64,000 nucleotides of DNA from Leuctra nigra (GCA_934045905.1 OW203769.1:22661705-22725704); one strand, 5' to 3'. Shown: positions 1-12,352, counted from the first letter of the stretch. Notes: generated by a model not told the origin, from the sequence alone. Translations and numbers: made by a program.

Positions 1-1982
1 AAAATGCCGATAGAGGGCCAATCAAAATGCATCTAGCGGAATGGAAGGTTTTAAACCTTGGCGGGAGTTTGATTCATAGATCTTGGATTCAGAGACCAAC
101 CAATCAGAGAGAGACACCTCCAATGCCGCTAGCGCTGCGAGTGAGAGCAAGTGGCAGTGAACAACCCCATTATTATATCATGTACATTTATCATCAATCT
201 AATTTAAATGCCAAATAAATGGAAATATTGAATAGAAATAGTCATCTCAATTTCTTGGGTTCAAAAAAGACCATTCAAAATCGCTTTTTGTTTAAATCAT
301 TTTGAAAGACCGTTGTTGGTTTGAATTATGTTTATAATACAAAGTTCTGTAGAAGCAAAGACTGCCTGTGTTAAGGTGGCACGATGATTTCTCTCACTTG
401 TCTACAAAGTTTTGAAACTTTCAATATTCTTTTGTTATTGTATTATCCTCAATAATATCAAAAAATTATATGTGGTACTGGTACCTGAATTAAATTCTAA
501 GTTATTCACAGTTGAAGTTTCACTTTTGTCTACTTTAACATTGGAAGGGGTATAAAACGTGCAGTTTAATTGGTTCCCCTATATTTTAACTATGTTTTCT
601 TAAGTTAATAATTTTACAAAAAAATAAAATTAACAGGTATTAAAATTATTTCAGCATTAATTATATCAAAACTTGACGAATTTCAAATTCGAAGTTATCA
701 CTTCCCATGGTCAATATTTTCATCGAAATCATCGAGCCCCTTTAACAAATATTGATAGGTATTTGATCATGAGGAATGGTCCGTCATTGGCCGATACGTA
801 GTTAATTCATCATCTTAGACATCACACCCTACTTGATTTGTCTCTATAATAGCACAAAAACTTAATTGTCATCTGTGAGTGAGTGGACTACTTTTGTATT
901 TTCTAAGGAGGAATAAGGACGTATCTATCGGGGGATTTTTTGTTGGAATGTAAAATGAAATAAATAAATGAAAGACACATTTTCATGTTTCAATGTCAAG
1001 ATTTTATTCCTATTCTTTGGATGAACATATCGGATGTTAACATACCTTTACTCTCTGAAATCCTTCAGAAATCTTAACATTTGATTTTATGTATTTTTTT
1101 TTGTTTTTTTCATGCAACACCTATGCTACTTGGAGTTGATGTACCCGCTAATCAAAGCTATTAGTATTACGTGAATTTGACAGACAATGGTTTGGTGTAA
1201 AGAACAATATAAATTTCACAAATAAGTGGGAAAAAACAAAGATTTTTCATTCAGTCTTCAATGAATTTTGCTATAACAAATAAATAAATCAATCGATGGA
1301 CCTACACATATGACTATGAGTAAATAAATAAAATATAATAAATCAAACTTGTACCTAGAAATAAATATGATTTTGATTTTGAGATTTTTTGTTTTTCGTA
1401 AGCTTTTTTTAAATTTTGATGTGACCACCATTTTCTGTAACTAAATGCCTTCTCAAGTTCAAAATTTTCGTAGTGTTCACTTTTCAGCTCTTTTTATGAT
1501 TAATTTTATAATTACATAAATCTAAATGTTAAAAATTTAAAAAATAAATTTAACAAAAATAAAATTCATTGTATATGATCTTTTCCTTTTTCCACTTTGA
1601 GTCCTACATCCATAAATTTATTAAGCTTGCTGTTATTTGGGATAATACAACTCCAAAAACTGGACTGTAAGTAAACTTGACTCTTAATTTGGCCCTTCTC
1701 AACAATATCAATAGACTGAAAGTTTATACTTCACAATTATTGTCACTAAATAATTACTAGGTATATCATTTACATGTTTGTTAAGTGTTAATTTTTTGTA
1801 AATATTATTTTTTAAATTTTGTATGTACCTAGTTAACTGAAACTGTATTAAGTTCTGTAAATAATGAAATTTTATGTAGTAGGTAATAGTATTAAAGAAA
1901 TTAAAAAAATCGTTGGGTAAAAACAATTTCACTTATTGCTTTGGCTAGCGGGCAAATGATCTCCTACCAAACAAATGTCGAC
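1..1982. other. AT-rich non-coding sequence
   Basis: No exon, RNA gene or clear mobile-element end could be supported here. It lies downstream of the stop codon of the minus-strand Fcp3C-like gene and probably contains its 3' UTR at the right-hand end. A TTAA followed by GGTGGCACGATGA near 369 resembles one end of the TTAA-flanked MITE at 4199-4731, but no matching second end was found. Confidence 0.5.
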
Positions 1983-4900
1983 CTAATAGGCGCGTTTCTG
2001 CCCGGCTGGTTTCTCCTCTGGTTTCTCTTCAACCGGCTTCACATCACCTTCAGGCTTAGGCTCTTCAACCGGCTTCCCTTCACCTTCAGGCTTAGGCTCT
2101 TCAACCGGCTTCACTGCACCTTCAGGCTTAGGCTCTTCCGGCTTAGGCTCTTCAACCGGCTTCACTGCTCCTTCAGGCTTAGGCTCTTCCGGCTTAGGCT
2201 CTTCCGGCTTTACGGGTTCGGTGTCTCGCTTCGCAACCTTGGGACAGGGAATGGGCTTGCCGGCGGCACAGCAGATGGCGTTCTGCGCCGTCAGGCCTGT
2301 GGGAGCGAAGCTGCTTGCGCCACACGCGATGAAGTGCACCACCGGCTGAAATGTAACACAGTAGTACACTGCATGTGAAAATTGATTTTTGACCTTGCTT
2401 CTATGCAAAATCATTTACATAAACACATACAAGGGGACTATTAACGAAAGTCTCGAGTTCCTCCCTTTTTGAGCATGACAATGAAGTTTGAAACAATAAT
2501 GTTATTTATGGTTATATTTTGAAGTTAGTTATCATTTGAACAAAAAAACTTAGGCAAGCTGTATTTTCGAAGAATTGTGTTATATCTGGATTCAACGTGG
2601 ACATTGTGGTAAAAGCTCATGTAGCTATAAATTCCAGAAGGGAGCATGACTATTCATGAAAGCTACTATCAGTACCTGAAGAAAAAGATATAGAATTTGC
2701 AATTAAAATCTCTATTCCGTGAGGTATGCACGTGTTTTTTAGGTTTCGATGATGTCAAAAGTTGATTTCAAGGACAAGAAGTACAGCCAATCTCATTTTC
2801 GAAGTAGATATGCTATAAATATGCATAGAAATGCCAAGATATGGAGCATTATATGTAGATTCTATTCTTGTGGTATGGGTATTAACAAAACCAACTATAG
2901 GTCGTCTGTGTCTCGATGATTAATCGGAAGCAATAACACATCAATTGATTAAATGCTGGATACCTTTGGCTGAACTTAACTGACCTTGATTGGTTCCTTT
3001 TGCTCCTTAACGGCTTCACAGAACATCTTCGGAGCATCAGGCTTCGACGCCTCGGCCTGAAACAGATGAAACAAATGAGAATCTCTTGCATTTCATGCTC
3101 AAAATAGCACATCATGTGCCAATAACATTTGAAGTGTACAGGGAAAGAACGCTATGAGTCACATTCGGATGAAACTGAGATAAACGAAGTTTCAAGTTTC
3201 ATATTGAAACTTGTATCTATCTTCTATAAAAATCGAGATTTCAATTGCGTTTGTCAAGACTTTGTGGCAATATTTTCTAAAAACTGAGGGTATATTCTGA
3301 AAGCTCATAAAAATCACTGCAAGATTACACCTTAAACTAAGTAATTTTTTCAAAAGATGGACTCGTAGCTTTTTTCCCTTTACCCTTCATATCTATTATA
3401 TTATCTACCTGCTATTATTATTAAGTCCTATGAAATTATTTTTCAAACATTCAAAATATTTTTGTAAGTAGGGAATATTCATACATCTAGACTAGTATTT
3501 CAAAATTACAAAATATTTGTTGGTAAAACACACTATTTTCATACTCAAAAGTGTACATTTTCATTATAAATAAGAAATTGAAATTAAGTTGAGATTTTGG
3601 CAGGAAAACTGTATTCCTGTCATCGAGTTACATCATTTTTATCAACCAACAGTGATGTTGCCATGGTTACAATAAATATGACATCACTCGTTAGGTAATG
3701 TTAGGAATACTCTTTTCCTGCCAAAGTGTCAGTGAATTTAAATATCATATTTATGAATGAAATTTACACTTTTAAGTTTAAAAATAGTGTGTTTTACCAA
3801 CATTTATGTTAGTTAAATTAATAACATTTAAACTAATTAACCAATTTTTTGGGGCATATTCGTATCCGAAGTCAAAATCAGCATTCACACACCCCTACTT
3901 CACACTTCTCGCTGTTTTGTTCTATGATCGGTGACAGGCAAAGATGAACTCAATTTAGTATTGCCAGGTATAGGCCATGCTAGAGCGGGTTCATCTTTGC
4001 CTGTCCTCGACCGCATAGTGATTGACAAGTCCGTGCACATGAATCATCTACGTAACTCAAACATCGGTTATGGATCTGTCCATGTTACCACTTGTGACAG
4101 CTTGCAAGAATATTTCTATTTATACTTATTACCTAATGTATTTCACTTGGGTGCTTCATATTTTAAATTTAAAACAACTGTTGAGGTTTCATAATTAACG
4201 TGGCGCGATCACTCGATATAGCACATTTTTCTTTATTTTTGAAATTACCATTTCAAAATACATTTTACAATAGTTCAACTATATTTAAGTATTAAAGGCT
4301 CATTTAAAGTCCAGTAGTTTGCAACTCCCGCCCAATAATGAGTTTTCAATTTTATGTATTTTGAGAATTTACAAAACTTTAACATGGGAGGTATAGGAAA
4401 ATCATTTCGAATTTGGTGTATAACTTTTAAAATAGCAAACGTTTGTTATAGTTTTCAATTTTTTTCCTGGTAGTATGTCCGTAGGTCTACCAGAAAAAAG
4501 TTATTTGTTAAAATCTAACCGTACAAAAAAATTATAACTTCATTTTAGCTTAAAAATGACACGATTTTACTTGGCTGCCATAAGATAACATGGGGGAGAA
4601 AACTCAAATTATCTCAGAAACTAGACACGAGAAGTGTTTAATTTTTTCAAGGATTATGTATGGCATGATTATTAATAAGTACACAAAAATTTATGCAGAT
4701 CCGAAACTATGCCTCGAGTGATTGCGCCACCTTAAGGACATAATTCCACTTGTGAAGTTGATGTTTAGTGACATTCAGAAGTTGAAAACAGAATAGTGAG
4801 AAAAAATTCACTTTTATAACGTATGTAATAAAAGTTTAGAAATAATCTACATTCCTGATTTTACGCTTAACTTCAAGATTCCATAAATTTTGTTCCATTC

Positions 4901-6495
4901 GTTCAAATTGATTGACATTTTTAAACGATCGATCTTAACCTATTTTCAATATAATTTGAAATTTTCAGCTTGATTGCGTAGTTTTGAAGAAACGTGCTCT
5001 ATTTGAGCTCCGTATAATAAATTTTTTGACAACCAAATTTGAACAGCTGTAACTTTTTCCCTACAATAGTAATGTTTTTGAACCTTGCACATATTAAATT
5101 TTGGTATGTTTTCTTATTATGTGTACAAATTTCAGAATCCTATCTATAATAGTTTCGATATAGTGACCTCTCAATCAGGGTGATTTTTTTGCGCCACCCG
5201 GTATATAAAAATCTTAATAAATACCTTAATGTCCAATTCACATAATATTAGTTTTTGGAAAAAATCTATCGGTGGAAAAAAGTTTAAATCTAATATTTAC
5301 TAGAAAAATTACTTTGTTTTTTCGAACTTCCCATGTTAAATAAGTCAAATTTATAAAGTGAATATTTTGAAAATTAGTTCGGCTACCCCACTTTTTCTTG
5401 CGTTTATATGGCGCACAAGGAAATTATCTATTAAATAAGCATATTTGTTCAGATATCTATTGGAGACCTCTACTTGGGCATCCCACCTTAAATGCTCCAA
5501 ACATCTGCACTCATTTAAAATATGAAGCGTTATAGTAAAATACATTCCATGTTGTGAGCAGTCTAAGTAGAAATATCCTTTCAAACTGTCATTCAAAAGA
5601 GGTAGCGTGGAATCACTATTATGTCATGACTCACCAGCGCGACGCACATCTTCTTGCACTGCTCGGCGCCGTCCTTCTTGCAGTCCATGGGGAAGTCGGG
5701 TGACTTGACGATCAGCGGCTTTCCTATGGCCTCGTTCGTGGCGAACACTCCGCACGTGCACTCCGAGTTGGTTCCGCTGCAAGCAGACATTGGTTATCAT
5801 CCTATCGCATCGCCGAGTGCAGTAGCGTATTGAAATGTCACTCAGTTGACTGGCAATGTCATTGATGCATTCGGAATTTACATGGAGTTAGAAAGAAGAC
5901 AACAAACTATAGCTCCGTAAAGCCAAGAAGGGGCATGACTGCAGACTACATACATAAACTGTGCCCAGAAAAATCAGATAGAAAAAAATAATAAAAAGGC
6001 AAACAAATTTTCAAAATTATATAAACATAAAATTACAACAACAAATATTAACTAAAATTCAGAAAATTTACTTCAAAATTGAAAAATAAATAAATCATAA
6101 TATACAAATCCGGAATCCCAAAAAACTAAAAAAAAATATTAAAAATAAAAATAAAAAGAAGTTAAAATTTAAAAATCAATAAATCAAATGACAATAAATA
6201 AGTGGCTAATAAACAACTGTCACAAAAAAATTAAATAAAAATAAAAAATCGTTTATCTATAAAAAAAAGTATACATATAAATAAACCCAAGTAAAAAACA
6301 AAGCAAGATAAAAAATCATTTGAATACATTAAATGGGAAGTGGTACACCCTCTGACAGAAGTAAATGATGAACACTTACTTGAGAGGGCCGACTGGCTTG
6401 GCGCTTTCCCCGGGCTTGTGGTTGTCCACCGCACAGTCGCAAGGTGCACACACCACGACAACAGCGATGATTGCAATCCCGATGAACACCTGCAT
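1983..6495 (-). CDS. Fcp3C-like: Follicle cell protein 3C-like secreted protein (four coding exons)
   Basis: Coding exons on the minus strand are 6380-6495, 5635-5776, 2985-3056 and 1983-2345. All junctions have GT/AG ends and compatible phases, giving about 230 residues. Exon 1 encodes a hydrophobic signal peptide starting MQVFIGIAII, so the product is predicted to be secreted. Exon 2 has the ECTCGVF motif and a later C-K-K-D-G-A-E-Q-C-K-K-M-C spacing. Exon 4 has AICCAAGKPIPCP. This order (CTCGVF, C..KC, CC..G.P..CP) is what I recall of insect follicle cell protein 3C-1, described from ovarian follicle cells; its biochemical role is unknown. The last ~75 residues are a low-complexity tail of PEEPKPE/GAVKPV repeats that I do not associate with the Drosophila protein. 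The start is the first ATG after a good acceptor (CCCTGATTGCAG, exon from 6507). I am fairly sure of the family and less sure of orthology. Confidence 0.72.
3518..3802. repeat. Foldback MITE (TGTTGGTAAAACACACTATT ends)
   Basis: The left end TGTTGGTAAAACACACTATT is repeated in inverse orientation at 3783-3802, with imperfect pairing inside (AAAAGTGTACATTTTCATT against AATGAAATTTACACTTTT). It lies in the intron between exons 2 and 3 of the Fcp3C-like gene. Related right halves, with GCCATGG, TTTTCCTGCCAAA and TTTATGAATGAAA-type blocks, occur near 42330-42545 and 59380-59550. Confidence 0.65.
3926..4013. repeat. Short foldback MITE, copy 1
   Basis: About 88 bp with arms GACAGGCAAAGATGAAC and GGTTCATCTTTGCCTGTC and a shared ATTGCCAGGT core. 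A second copy lies at 49432-49522, so this is a dispersed family and not a chance hairpin. Confidence 0.7.
4199..4731. mobile_element. TTAA-flanked MITE (piggyBac-like target site)
   Basis: A 533 bp non-coding element begins CGTGGCGCGATCACTCGA, ends with the near-perfect inverse TCGAGTGATTGCGCCACC, and is flanked on both sides by TTAA (4195-4198 and 4732-4735). TTAA duplication is the hallmark of piggyBac-type transposons. No transposase is present. Confidence 0.7.
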
Positions 6496-6538
6496 GGTCA
6501 CGATCAACTGCAATCAGGGCTGCCATTAGTCAGAACAT

Positions 6539-7368
6539 TGTAGCACTACTGTACCAGGGAGAGTTATATAGGTTGTAAACAACAAGTGGTTCCTTATGAA
6601 TTTATAGAAGGCCGTGATTGTTTCTATGGCGATCAAAATTATAACATAAATAATGACATTTAAATCATATTTTATTCAGGATTCAATTATATTAAAGTAA
6701 ATAAGTAGTACAGAATATTATTACAGTTATATTTAAATTCTTAAAACATTAATTTATATTATAAAATGTCTTTAAAAATATTAAGTTATCTTTTCGAAAC
6801 ATATCACCTTTGGGGTCAAGGTTTAAAATAAAAAGGGTTCAAAACTGTAAAGCCACAACAATGGAAAAAGATGGTATGGTGTTCAGAATGAGATTGGATG
6901 GTGGTGAATTTGAATTGGAAAAAGAGGCAGTTGAAATGTAAGATTAGAAGAAGAATGTTGTGTGTATCGTTTAAAAAAAATCATTACTAGAAGAAATGTC
7001 ATAAATAACTGTTATTAAAAGAAGAATATTAATCAAGAAAAGAAGGCGGCAAAGGGGAAAGAAAAGTGCACGAAGAGAAAATTCATGACAAAAACTATAT
7101 TGATGATGAACTATCTAATGAGATGATGGAACATGATGGACTATAGCTATCTACACCTCAGTGATGAGTACTCATAATCTTAGTTATTAATTAATAAATA
7201 TAAGTTTAAATCTGGCCAGAAGTAGCTTCACCCTTTTTAATTGTACTACATAAAATTAATAAAAATTACTAGAAAAGGAAATACATAATGCTACGAATTT
7301 ATCACCCAACAGTGGGGTATTATTTGAAGATGGTTTAGGATTAATTAAGTAACTAGTGAAGAGTCACA
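6539..7368 (+). repeat. 5' LTR
   Basis: 830 bp beginning TGTAGCACTACTG and ending GAAGAGTCACA. It is matched base for base, as far as I could read, by 12353-13182. Confidence 0.9.
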
Positions 7369-7478
7369 AAATTGGCACCCAACGTGAGAGGCTTTTTAAG
7401 AACTGATCTTAAAATCAACACAAGACCTGAGATTAAGTAGTTTAGTAATTGGAATTGGTGTTTAGTTTATTAGAAGTC

Positions 7479-8939
7479 ATGGATGGTATTACAGGCAATG
7501 AGGTTGAGACAGAGATGGGAGATTTAAGGAGTGAGGTTGAAAAGTCATTTGAAGAAAATATAGGAGAGTCAATCAAGAATCTTACCGATGATATGCGGAA
7601 AATGAAAAATGAAGTGTTTGAGTTGATTCACAATGATAGAGAGACAATAGAAAAATTGTGTAAGAGATTAATAGATAAGGATGAGGAAAACAATGAAAAA
7701 GAGGAACAAATTCGGAAAGAAGATAAGGAAAGATATGAACAATGTGAACAAATTCGGAAAGAAGATAAGGAAACGATTGATAATTGCTTTAAAAGGTTTG
7801 ATGTATTGTTAAATCAAAACAACAAAATGCTAGAACGAGTCAAGATAGTAGAAGAACGTGTGGATTGCATTGAAGAAAAAGTAGAAGATGTTAATCACAA
7901 GTTCGAAGAAGTGGAAAGTAAAAGGATTGATTTTGAGGAAGAAATAGAGAGAAAGATTAAGAAATTAGATGATGGAATAACGTGGCAATTGTCAAAACAT
8001 GAGAATCTTAGGGAAGATCAATGGAAAGCTGAAGTTCAAGAGGTAAAGGAAAATGTTGAAGAATTTAAGGGAAACTGTACACAAATGATCAATGTAATAA
8101 ATATTAAAAATGAGGAAATCGAGAAGAAGCTGACTAGTGCTATGGGACAGTCTAAAATAACGTGTAGTGGATCGGTTTGTGGAATCAACATTGTTGGACA
8201 AATCAGTGAAGAATTACGAATGAATGGTATTATATTCAATGGTAAAAATGATCAGTTACATGTATTAGAGTACATTCGTTTAATAGAAATGAGATTTCGG
8301 AATATCAATGGAATTACTGAACATCAAAAGTTAATGATAGCAGCATCAGTAATAAGGGACACTGCAAGGAGCTGGTATCGAGAACAAACTTATGAATCAT
8401 ATGATGAATACAAAACAGGAATAATTGAAAAATACTGGGGAAGCTCGCAGCAAAGTTATGTTCTTGAGGAAGTGTACAATGGAAGATATCTGGGAAGGAC
8501 TACAATGTCATTGTATTTTAAACGACTTGTGAGGCTGGTTGGATACTTGCCAAATAAAATGAAAGACGAAGAATTGGCAAAACAAATATTGCGACATTTC
8601 CCAATTAATACACGAGAGGTACTTCACATGTATCGGAAGAGTACGAAAGAGATGTTAGAACAGCTAATCGAATGTGAGCATGAAAATCTACATTGCGTAC
8701 AGATGAAGAATAATTACCAACAAGGGACATTATGGAATGAAATACAGGGAAATGGTATTAGATATCAAGGTCAAGGTGATCAACGTGGTAGAGGAAAAGG
8801 TGCGAGTCAAGGAGGACGTGGAGATCAGCATGGTGGTGGAAGAGGAAATAATCAACAAGATCAAAGTAACCAGAATAATTACCAACAAAGTACATCGTGG
8901 AATGATGTACAGGGAAATGGAATGAGTCGCGCAGAATAA
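7479..8939 (+). CDS. gag: Gag-like protein of the Ty3/gypsy element
   Basis: About 486 residues from the first ATG (7479); the frame is open a little further 5'. The N-terminal ~220 residues are strongly charged Glu/Lys heptad-like sequence, a predicted coiled coil, and include a repeated block (EEQIRKEDKE, then EQIRKEDKE). The middle, around MNGIIFNGKNDQLHVLEYI to RSWYREQ and SLYFKRLVRL, looks like the capsid region of insect Ty3/gypsy Gag. The C-terminus is Gly/Arg/Gln rich (GRGKGASQGGRGDQHGGGRG) with no CCHC zinc knuckle, so RNA binding probably uses the basic Gly/Arg tail. The stop at 8937-8939 precedes pol, which is in another frame. Confidence 0.8.
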   Translation: MDGITGNEVETEMGDLRSEVEKSFEENIGESIKNLTDDMRKMKNEVFELIHNDRETIEKLCKRLIDKDEENNEKEEQIRKEDKERYEQCEQIRKEDKETIDNCFKRFDVLLNQNNKMLERVKIVEERVDCIEEKVEDVNHKFEEVESKRIDFEEEIERKIKKLDDGITWQLSKHENLREDQWKAEVQEVKENVEEFKGNCTQMINVINIKNEEIEKKLTSAMGQSKITCSGSVCGINIVGQISEELRMNGIIFNGKNDQLHVLEYIRLIEMRFRNINGITEHQKLMIAASVIRDTARSWYREQTYESYDEYKTGIIEKYWGSSQQSYVLEEVYNGRYLGRTTMSLYFKRLVRLVGYLPNKMKDEELAKQILRHFPINTREVLHMYRKSTKEMLEQLIECEHENLHCVQMKNNYQQGTLWNEIQGNGIRYQGQGDQRGRGKGASQGGRGDQHGGGRGNNQQDQSNQNNYQQSTSWNDVQGNGMSRAE

Positions 8940-8950
8940 GCACTGACTAC

Positions 8951-11900
8951 GTGACTACAAATCTAGTGCAAAACATTAATAGTGTCCAGTTAGTTAATGG
9001 TAAAGAACTTTTAGAAGAAGATGACTTAAACGAAGAAATGAATAACAATTTAATCAAATGCCCAGAAATTTTAGTTAAACTTAAGGAAAGATTTATGATT
9101 GCATTAATTGATACAGGAAGTGAAGTGACTTGCATGAATGAAGTTGTATTTGAAAGTTTACTAGAGAAAAATAAAGACATTGAGATCTTTCCTGTTATTG
9201 GAATTACCATAGTTGGTGCAACACAAGCTCGAGGAAAGAAGATAACTCGACAAGCATTTCTTTCCATAAATATAGATGATATCCAAATAGAAATAATCTG
9301 TTTAGTTGTGCCTGATTTGAGAAGGGATTTGATACTGGGAGTGGACATATTGGCACAATTATCTATGAATATATGCTTTGACACGAAAACAGTTTATATT
9401 CAGGGCAAAGAGATTAACAGAAAAATGGTACAATTCGAAAAAACAAAAATTTCAGAATTAATGGCCATAGAGTTGAATTATGAGCATGAGAATAATTCAA
9501 GAAGATTGGATGGAGAATGTAATACATACAACAATGAGATTCTTGAAAGCATTAAGAATTTAACATTGTTAAATGATGTACAGAAGGAAGAGTTGAAAGA
9601 CTTATTAGTTAAATATAAAGAGATATTCACAAATAAACCAGGATTAATAAAAGATTATGAATATACTATTAAAGTCAGGAATAATGGATTTTATTACAAC
9701 AAAAGCTATCCAGTTGCTTTTGCACATAGAGAGGCTGTTGAAAAGCAGTTAAAAAATATGATCGAGTGGGGAATAATTGAACAAATGACGTCACCTTACA
9801 TAAATCCTTTGGTAGTTAACATAAAAAAGGATCAGTCAGTTCGATTATGTTTAGATGCAAGAAGGTTAAATGAGATCCTTATTCCAGAACATGAGACACC
9901 GTTAGATCCTGACGAATTGCTGCAGCAACATTTTGAGAGCAGATGGTTATCCACTATTGATTTAAATTCCTCGTTTTGGCAAATTCCTTTGGAGGAGCAT
10001 AGCAGGAAGTATACTGCATTTAAATACGGCGGTAGAGTGTATTGCTTTAAGGTATTGCCATTTGGACTTTCCGTAAGCGGCGCAGCTTTTTCAAGAGGAT
10101 TAGAACATGTATTAGGAGAAGACTTAAGAGATTCAACTGTTATATATGTGGATGATATTCTAGTGACAAGCACAACTTTTGAAGAACATATAGAAAAACT
10201 GAACATGATATTCAAACGATTCAAGAACTATGGTGTAACAATAAACTTGAAAAAATCAAAATGGTGCAGAGACCAAGTTTCGTTTCTTGGTCATACTTTA
10301 GATCGTACAGGAATTCGACCCGACTCGAAAAAATTGGATGTTATTAAAAATTGGCCTACGCCGAAAAATCAAAAGCAATTGAGGGGATTGATTGGTATTT
10401 GCAGTTATTTTCGGAAATTTACAAATCAGTTTGCAAATAAAATGGAACCATTAAGGGAATTGTTGAAGAAGAAAGCAACATGGAGATGGAATGAAAAGCA
10501 TCAGAAGGCATTTGAAGAACTCAAAGAATTGTTTGTAAACAATGTGCAGTTGTTGTATCCGGATATGAACAAAGAATTTTACATTCAATGTGATGCAAGT
10601 CACTATGGTATTGCTGGTATTTTATATCAAAAGGATGATGATGGTGAAATGCAGATCATTAATATGGCTTCAAGACTGTTACAAACTTCGGAGATCAATT
10701 ATAATGTATCTGAAAAGGAATGTTTGGCAATTGTGTTTGCTGTTGAGAAGTTTAGATTGTTCGTTCAAGGTGTGAGAAAATTCATAATTGTTACTGATCA
10801 CCAAGCACTTACATTCTTGATGAAATGTAGATTATTATCTGGAAGATTAACTCGTTGGGTACTCTGGTTACAACAGTTTAACTTTGAAATTCGACATTGT
10901 TCGGGAAAATCTAACGTAATTGCAGATACATTAAGTAGATTACCAGGAACGGCAGAGGGAAAAATATACCAAGAAACTTGTGAAGATAAGGAAATTGGAA
11001 TATATGAAATTATATTATCATGCAGTTTAAGCATGAAGAAGAGGTTTGAAAAGATACAAACTGAACAAGAACAGGACCCACAGTTTAGAGAGATTATACA
11101 GAAATTGAATGAGCCGAATGATAACAGTCAAAATCAACAATTCAAGATTTCCGGGACGAAATTATTTCACAAAGCGAAAAATGATGATAGATGGAGATTA
11201 TGCATACCTACGACGATCATGAAGGACTTGATAATTGAAGTGCATGAAGAATTCGGACACTTCGGAGAACGTAAATGCCACATGGCAATGAGAAAGCTTT
11301 ACTATTTCAAGAACATGGCAAGAATTATTCGAGTAATTCTAGCAAGTTGTGACATTTGTCAGCGGGTTAAGCATCCTAATAGAACATCAAGAGGTACTTA
11401 TACTCCTATCATTCCCAGCAAACCAGGCCAGATTGTTGCCACAGATTTGTACGGACCTCTTCCAAGAGGAAAGTTTGGAATCAGATATATTCTGGTGTTT
11501 ATTGATCTATTCTCCAAGTTAGTAAAATTGTATACATTGAAGCAGGCTACGGCAGTGGCAGTAGTTGGGAAATTGGAATTATATTTCAAGCAAGTTCAAA
11601 TTCCGGAACGAATTTTATCTGATCATGGAACCCAATATACGTCTGGTTTATGGTACAACACTTTGCAAGCAAATCAAGTAATCGCAATTCATTCGACTAT
11701 TCGACACCCACAATCAAACCCTAGTGAAAGAGTCATGCGTAGTTTAGGTCGCATGTTTCGAACATATTGTTCCAACAAACATAACTCATGGGTACAATGG
11801 GTTCCTAAAATTGAACATTGGTTAAACGTAAGTTTTCATGAAAGTACAGGGTTTATGCCTATGGAACTACATTACAATCAAAAATACATATCCAACAGTG

Positions 11901-12256
11901 CTAAAAATATCGATTTTCCTGAAAATAACGGTAGTGAAATTGATATCGACATGAAGATTGTAATGGCTGGGGATAGATTGAAGAATAAAGGTGCTCAAAG
12001 AAAGAAGTATCATGAAGAAAAGTATACGAAGAAAACGACTTTCAAAACAAATGATTTGGTATTATTACGAGCAATACATGTTTCCAATTTTATGTCAAAG
12101 GAAACTAAGAAGTTTTTCCATATATTTGAAGGGCCTTATATTGTTTCTAAAGTGAAAGGAAACAATACGTATGAATTGAAGACCAAGGAAGGAATTTTGA
12201 AAGGAGTGTATAATACGATACTCTTGAAACCATACATGTCTTTGAAGGAACTGTAA
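8951..12256 (+). CDS. pol: Pol polyprotein (protease, RT, RNase H, integrase) of the Ty3/gypsy element
   Basis: About 1100 residues in the Ty3/gypsy order. An aspartic protease (LIDTGSEVTCM) comes first. Reverse transcriptase follows, with LCLDARRLN and the catalytic YVDD box. RNase H has IQCDASHYG and a later VTDHQAL. Integrase has an HHCC zinc motif (ending CDICQRV), a D-D-E core (ATDLYGPLP, LSDHGTQYT, HPQSNPSERV) and a C-terminal domain near FEGPYIVSKV. The frame differs from gag and is open for at least ~30 bases before 8951 with no ATG, so expression by -1 frameshifting in the gag/pol overlap is likely. No internal stop is present. Confidence 0.9.
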   Translation: MTTNLVQNINSVQLVNGKELLEEDDLNEEMNNNLIKCPEILVKLKERFMIALIDTGSEVTCMNEVVFESLLEKNKDIEIFPVIGITIVGATQARGKKITRQAFLSINIDDIQIEIICLVVPDLRRDLILGVDILAQLSMNICFDTKTVYIQGKEINRKMVQFEKTKISELMAIELNYEHENNSRRLDGECNTYNNEILESIKNLTLLNDVQKEELKDLLVKYKEIFTNKPGLIKDYEYTIKVRNNGFYYNKSYPVAFAHREAVEKQLKNMIEWGIIEQMTSPYINPLVVNIKKDQSVRLCLDARRLNEILIPEHETPLDPDELLQQHFESRWLSTIDLNSSFWQIPLEEHSRKYTAFKYGGRVYCFKVLPFGLSVSGAAFSRGLEHVLGEDLRDSTVIYVDDILVTSTTFEEHIEKLNMIFKRFKNYGVTINLKKSKWCRDQVSFLGHTLDRTGIRPDSKKLDVIKNWPTPKNQKQLRGLIGICSYFRKFTNQFANKMEPLRELLKKKATWRWNEKHQKAFEELKELFVNNVQLLYPDMNKEFYIQCDASHYGIAGILYQKDDDGEMQIINMASRLLQTSEINYNVSEKECLAIVFAVEKFRLFVQGVRKFIIVTDHQALTFLMKCRLLSGRLTRWVLWLQQFNFEIRHCSGKSNVIADTLSRLPGTAEGKIYQETCEDKEIGIYEIILSCSLSMKKRFEKIQTEQEQDPQFREIIQKLNEPNDNSQNQQFKISGTKLFHKAKNDDRWRLCIPTTIMKDLIIEVHEEFGHFGERKCHMAMRKLYYFKNMARIIRVILASCDICQRVKHPNRTSRGTYTPIIPSKPGQIVATDLYGPLPRGKFGIRYILVFIDLFSKLVKLYTLKQATAVAVVGKLELYFKQVQIPERILSDHGTQYTSGLWYNTLQANQVIAIHSTIRHPQSNPSERVMRSLGRMFRTYCSNKHNSWVQWVPKIEHWLNVSFHESTGFMPMELHYNQKYISNSAKNIDFPENNGSEIDIDMKIVMAGDRLKNKGAQRKKYHEEKYTKKTTFKTNDLVLLRAIHVSNFMSKETKKFFHIFEGPYIVSKVKGNNTYELKTKEGILKGVYNTILLKPYMSLKEL

Positions 12257-12352
12257 AGCAACAGTTGAAAGCAAAATACAAAAATGGACATTCACGATAG
12301 TGGGGTGGTATGTAATAAAGAAAGTATATTTCTATATTCCATAGTGGGGTAT

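Noticed and set aside
369..390. TTAA followed by GGTGGCACGATGA as another TTAA MITE
   Set aside because: No inverse end with TTAA was found within a plausible distance.
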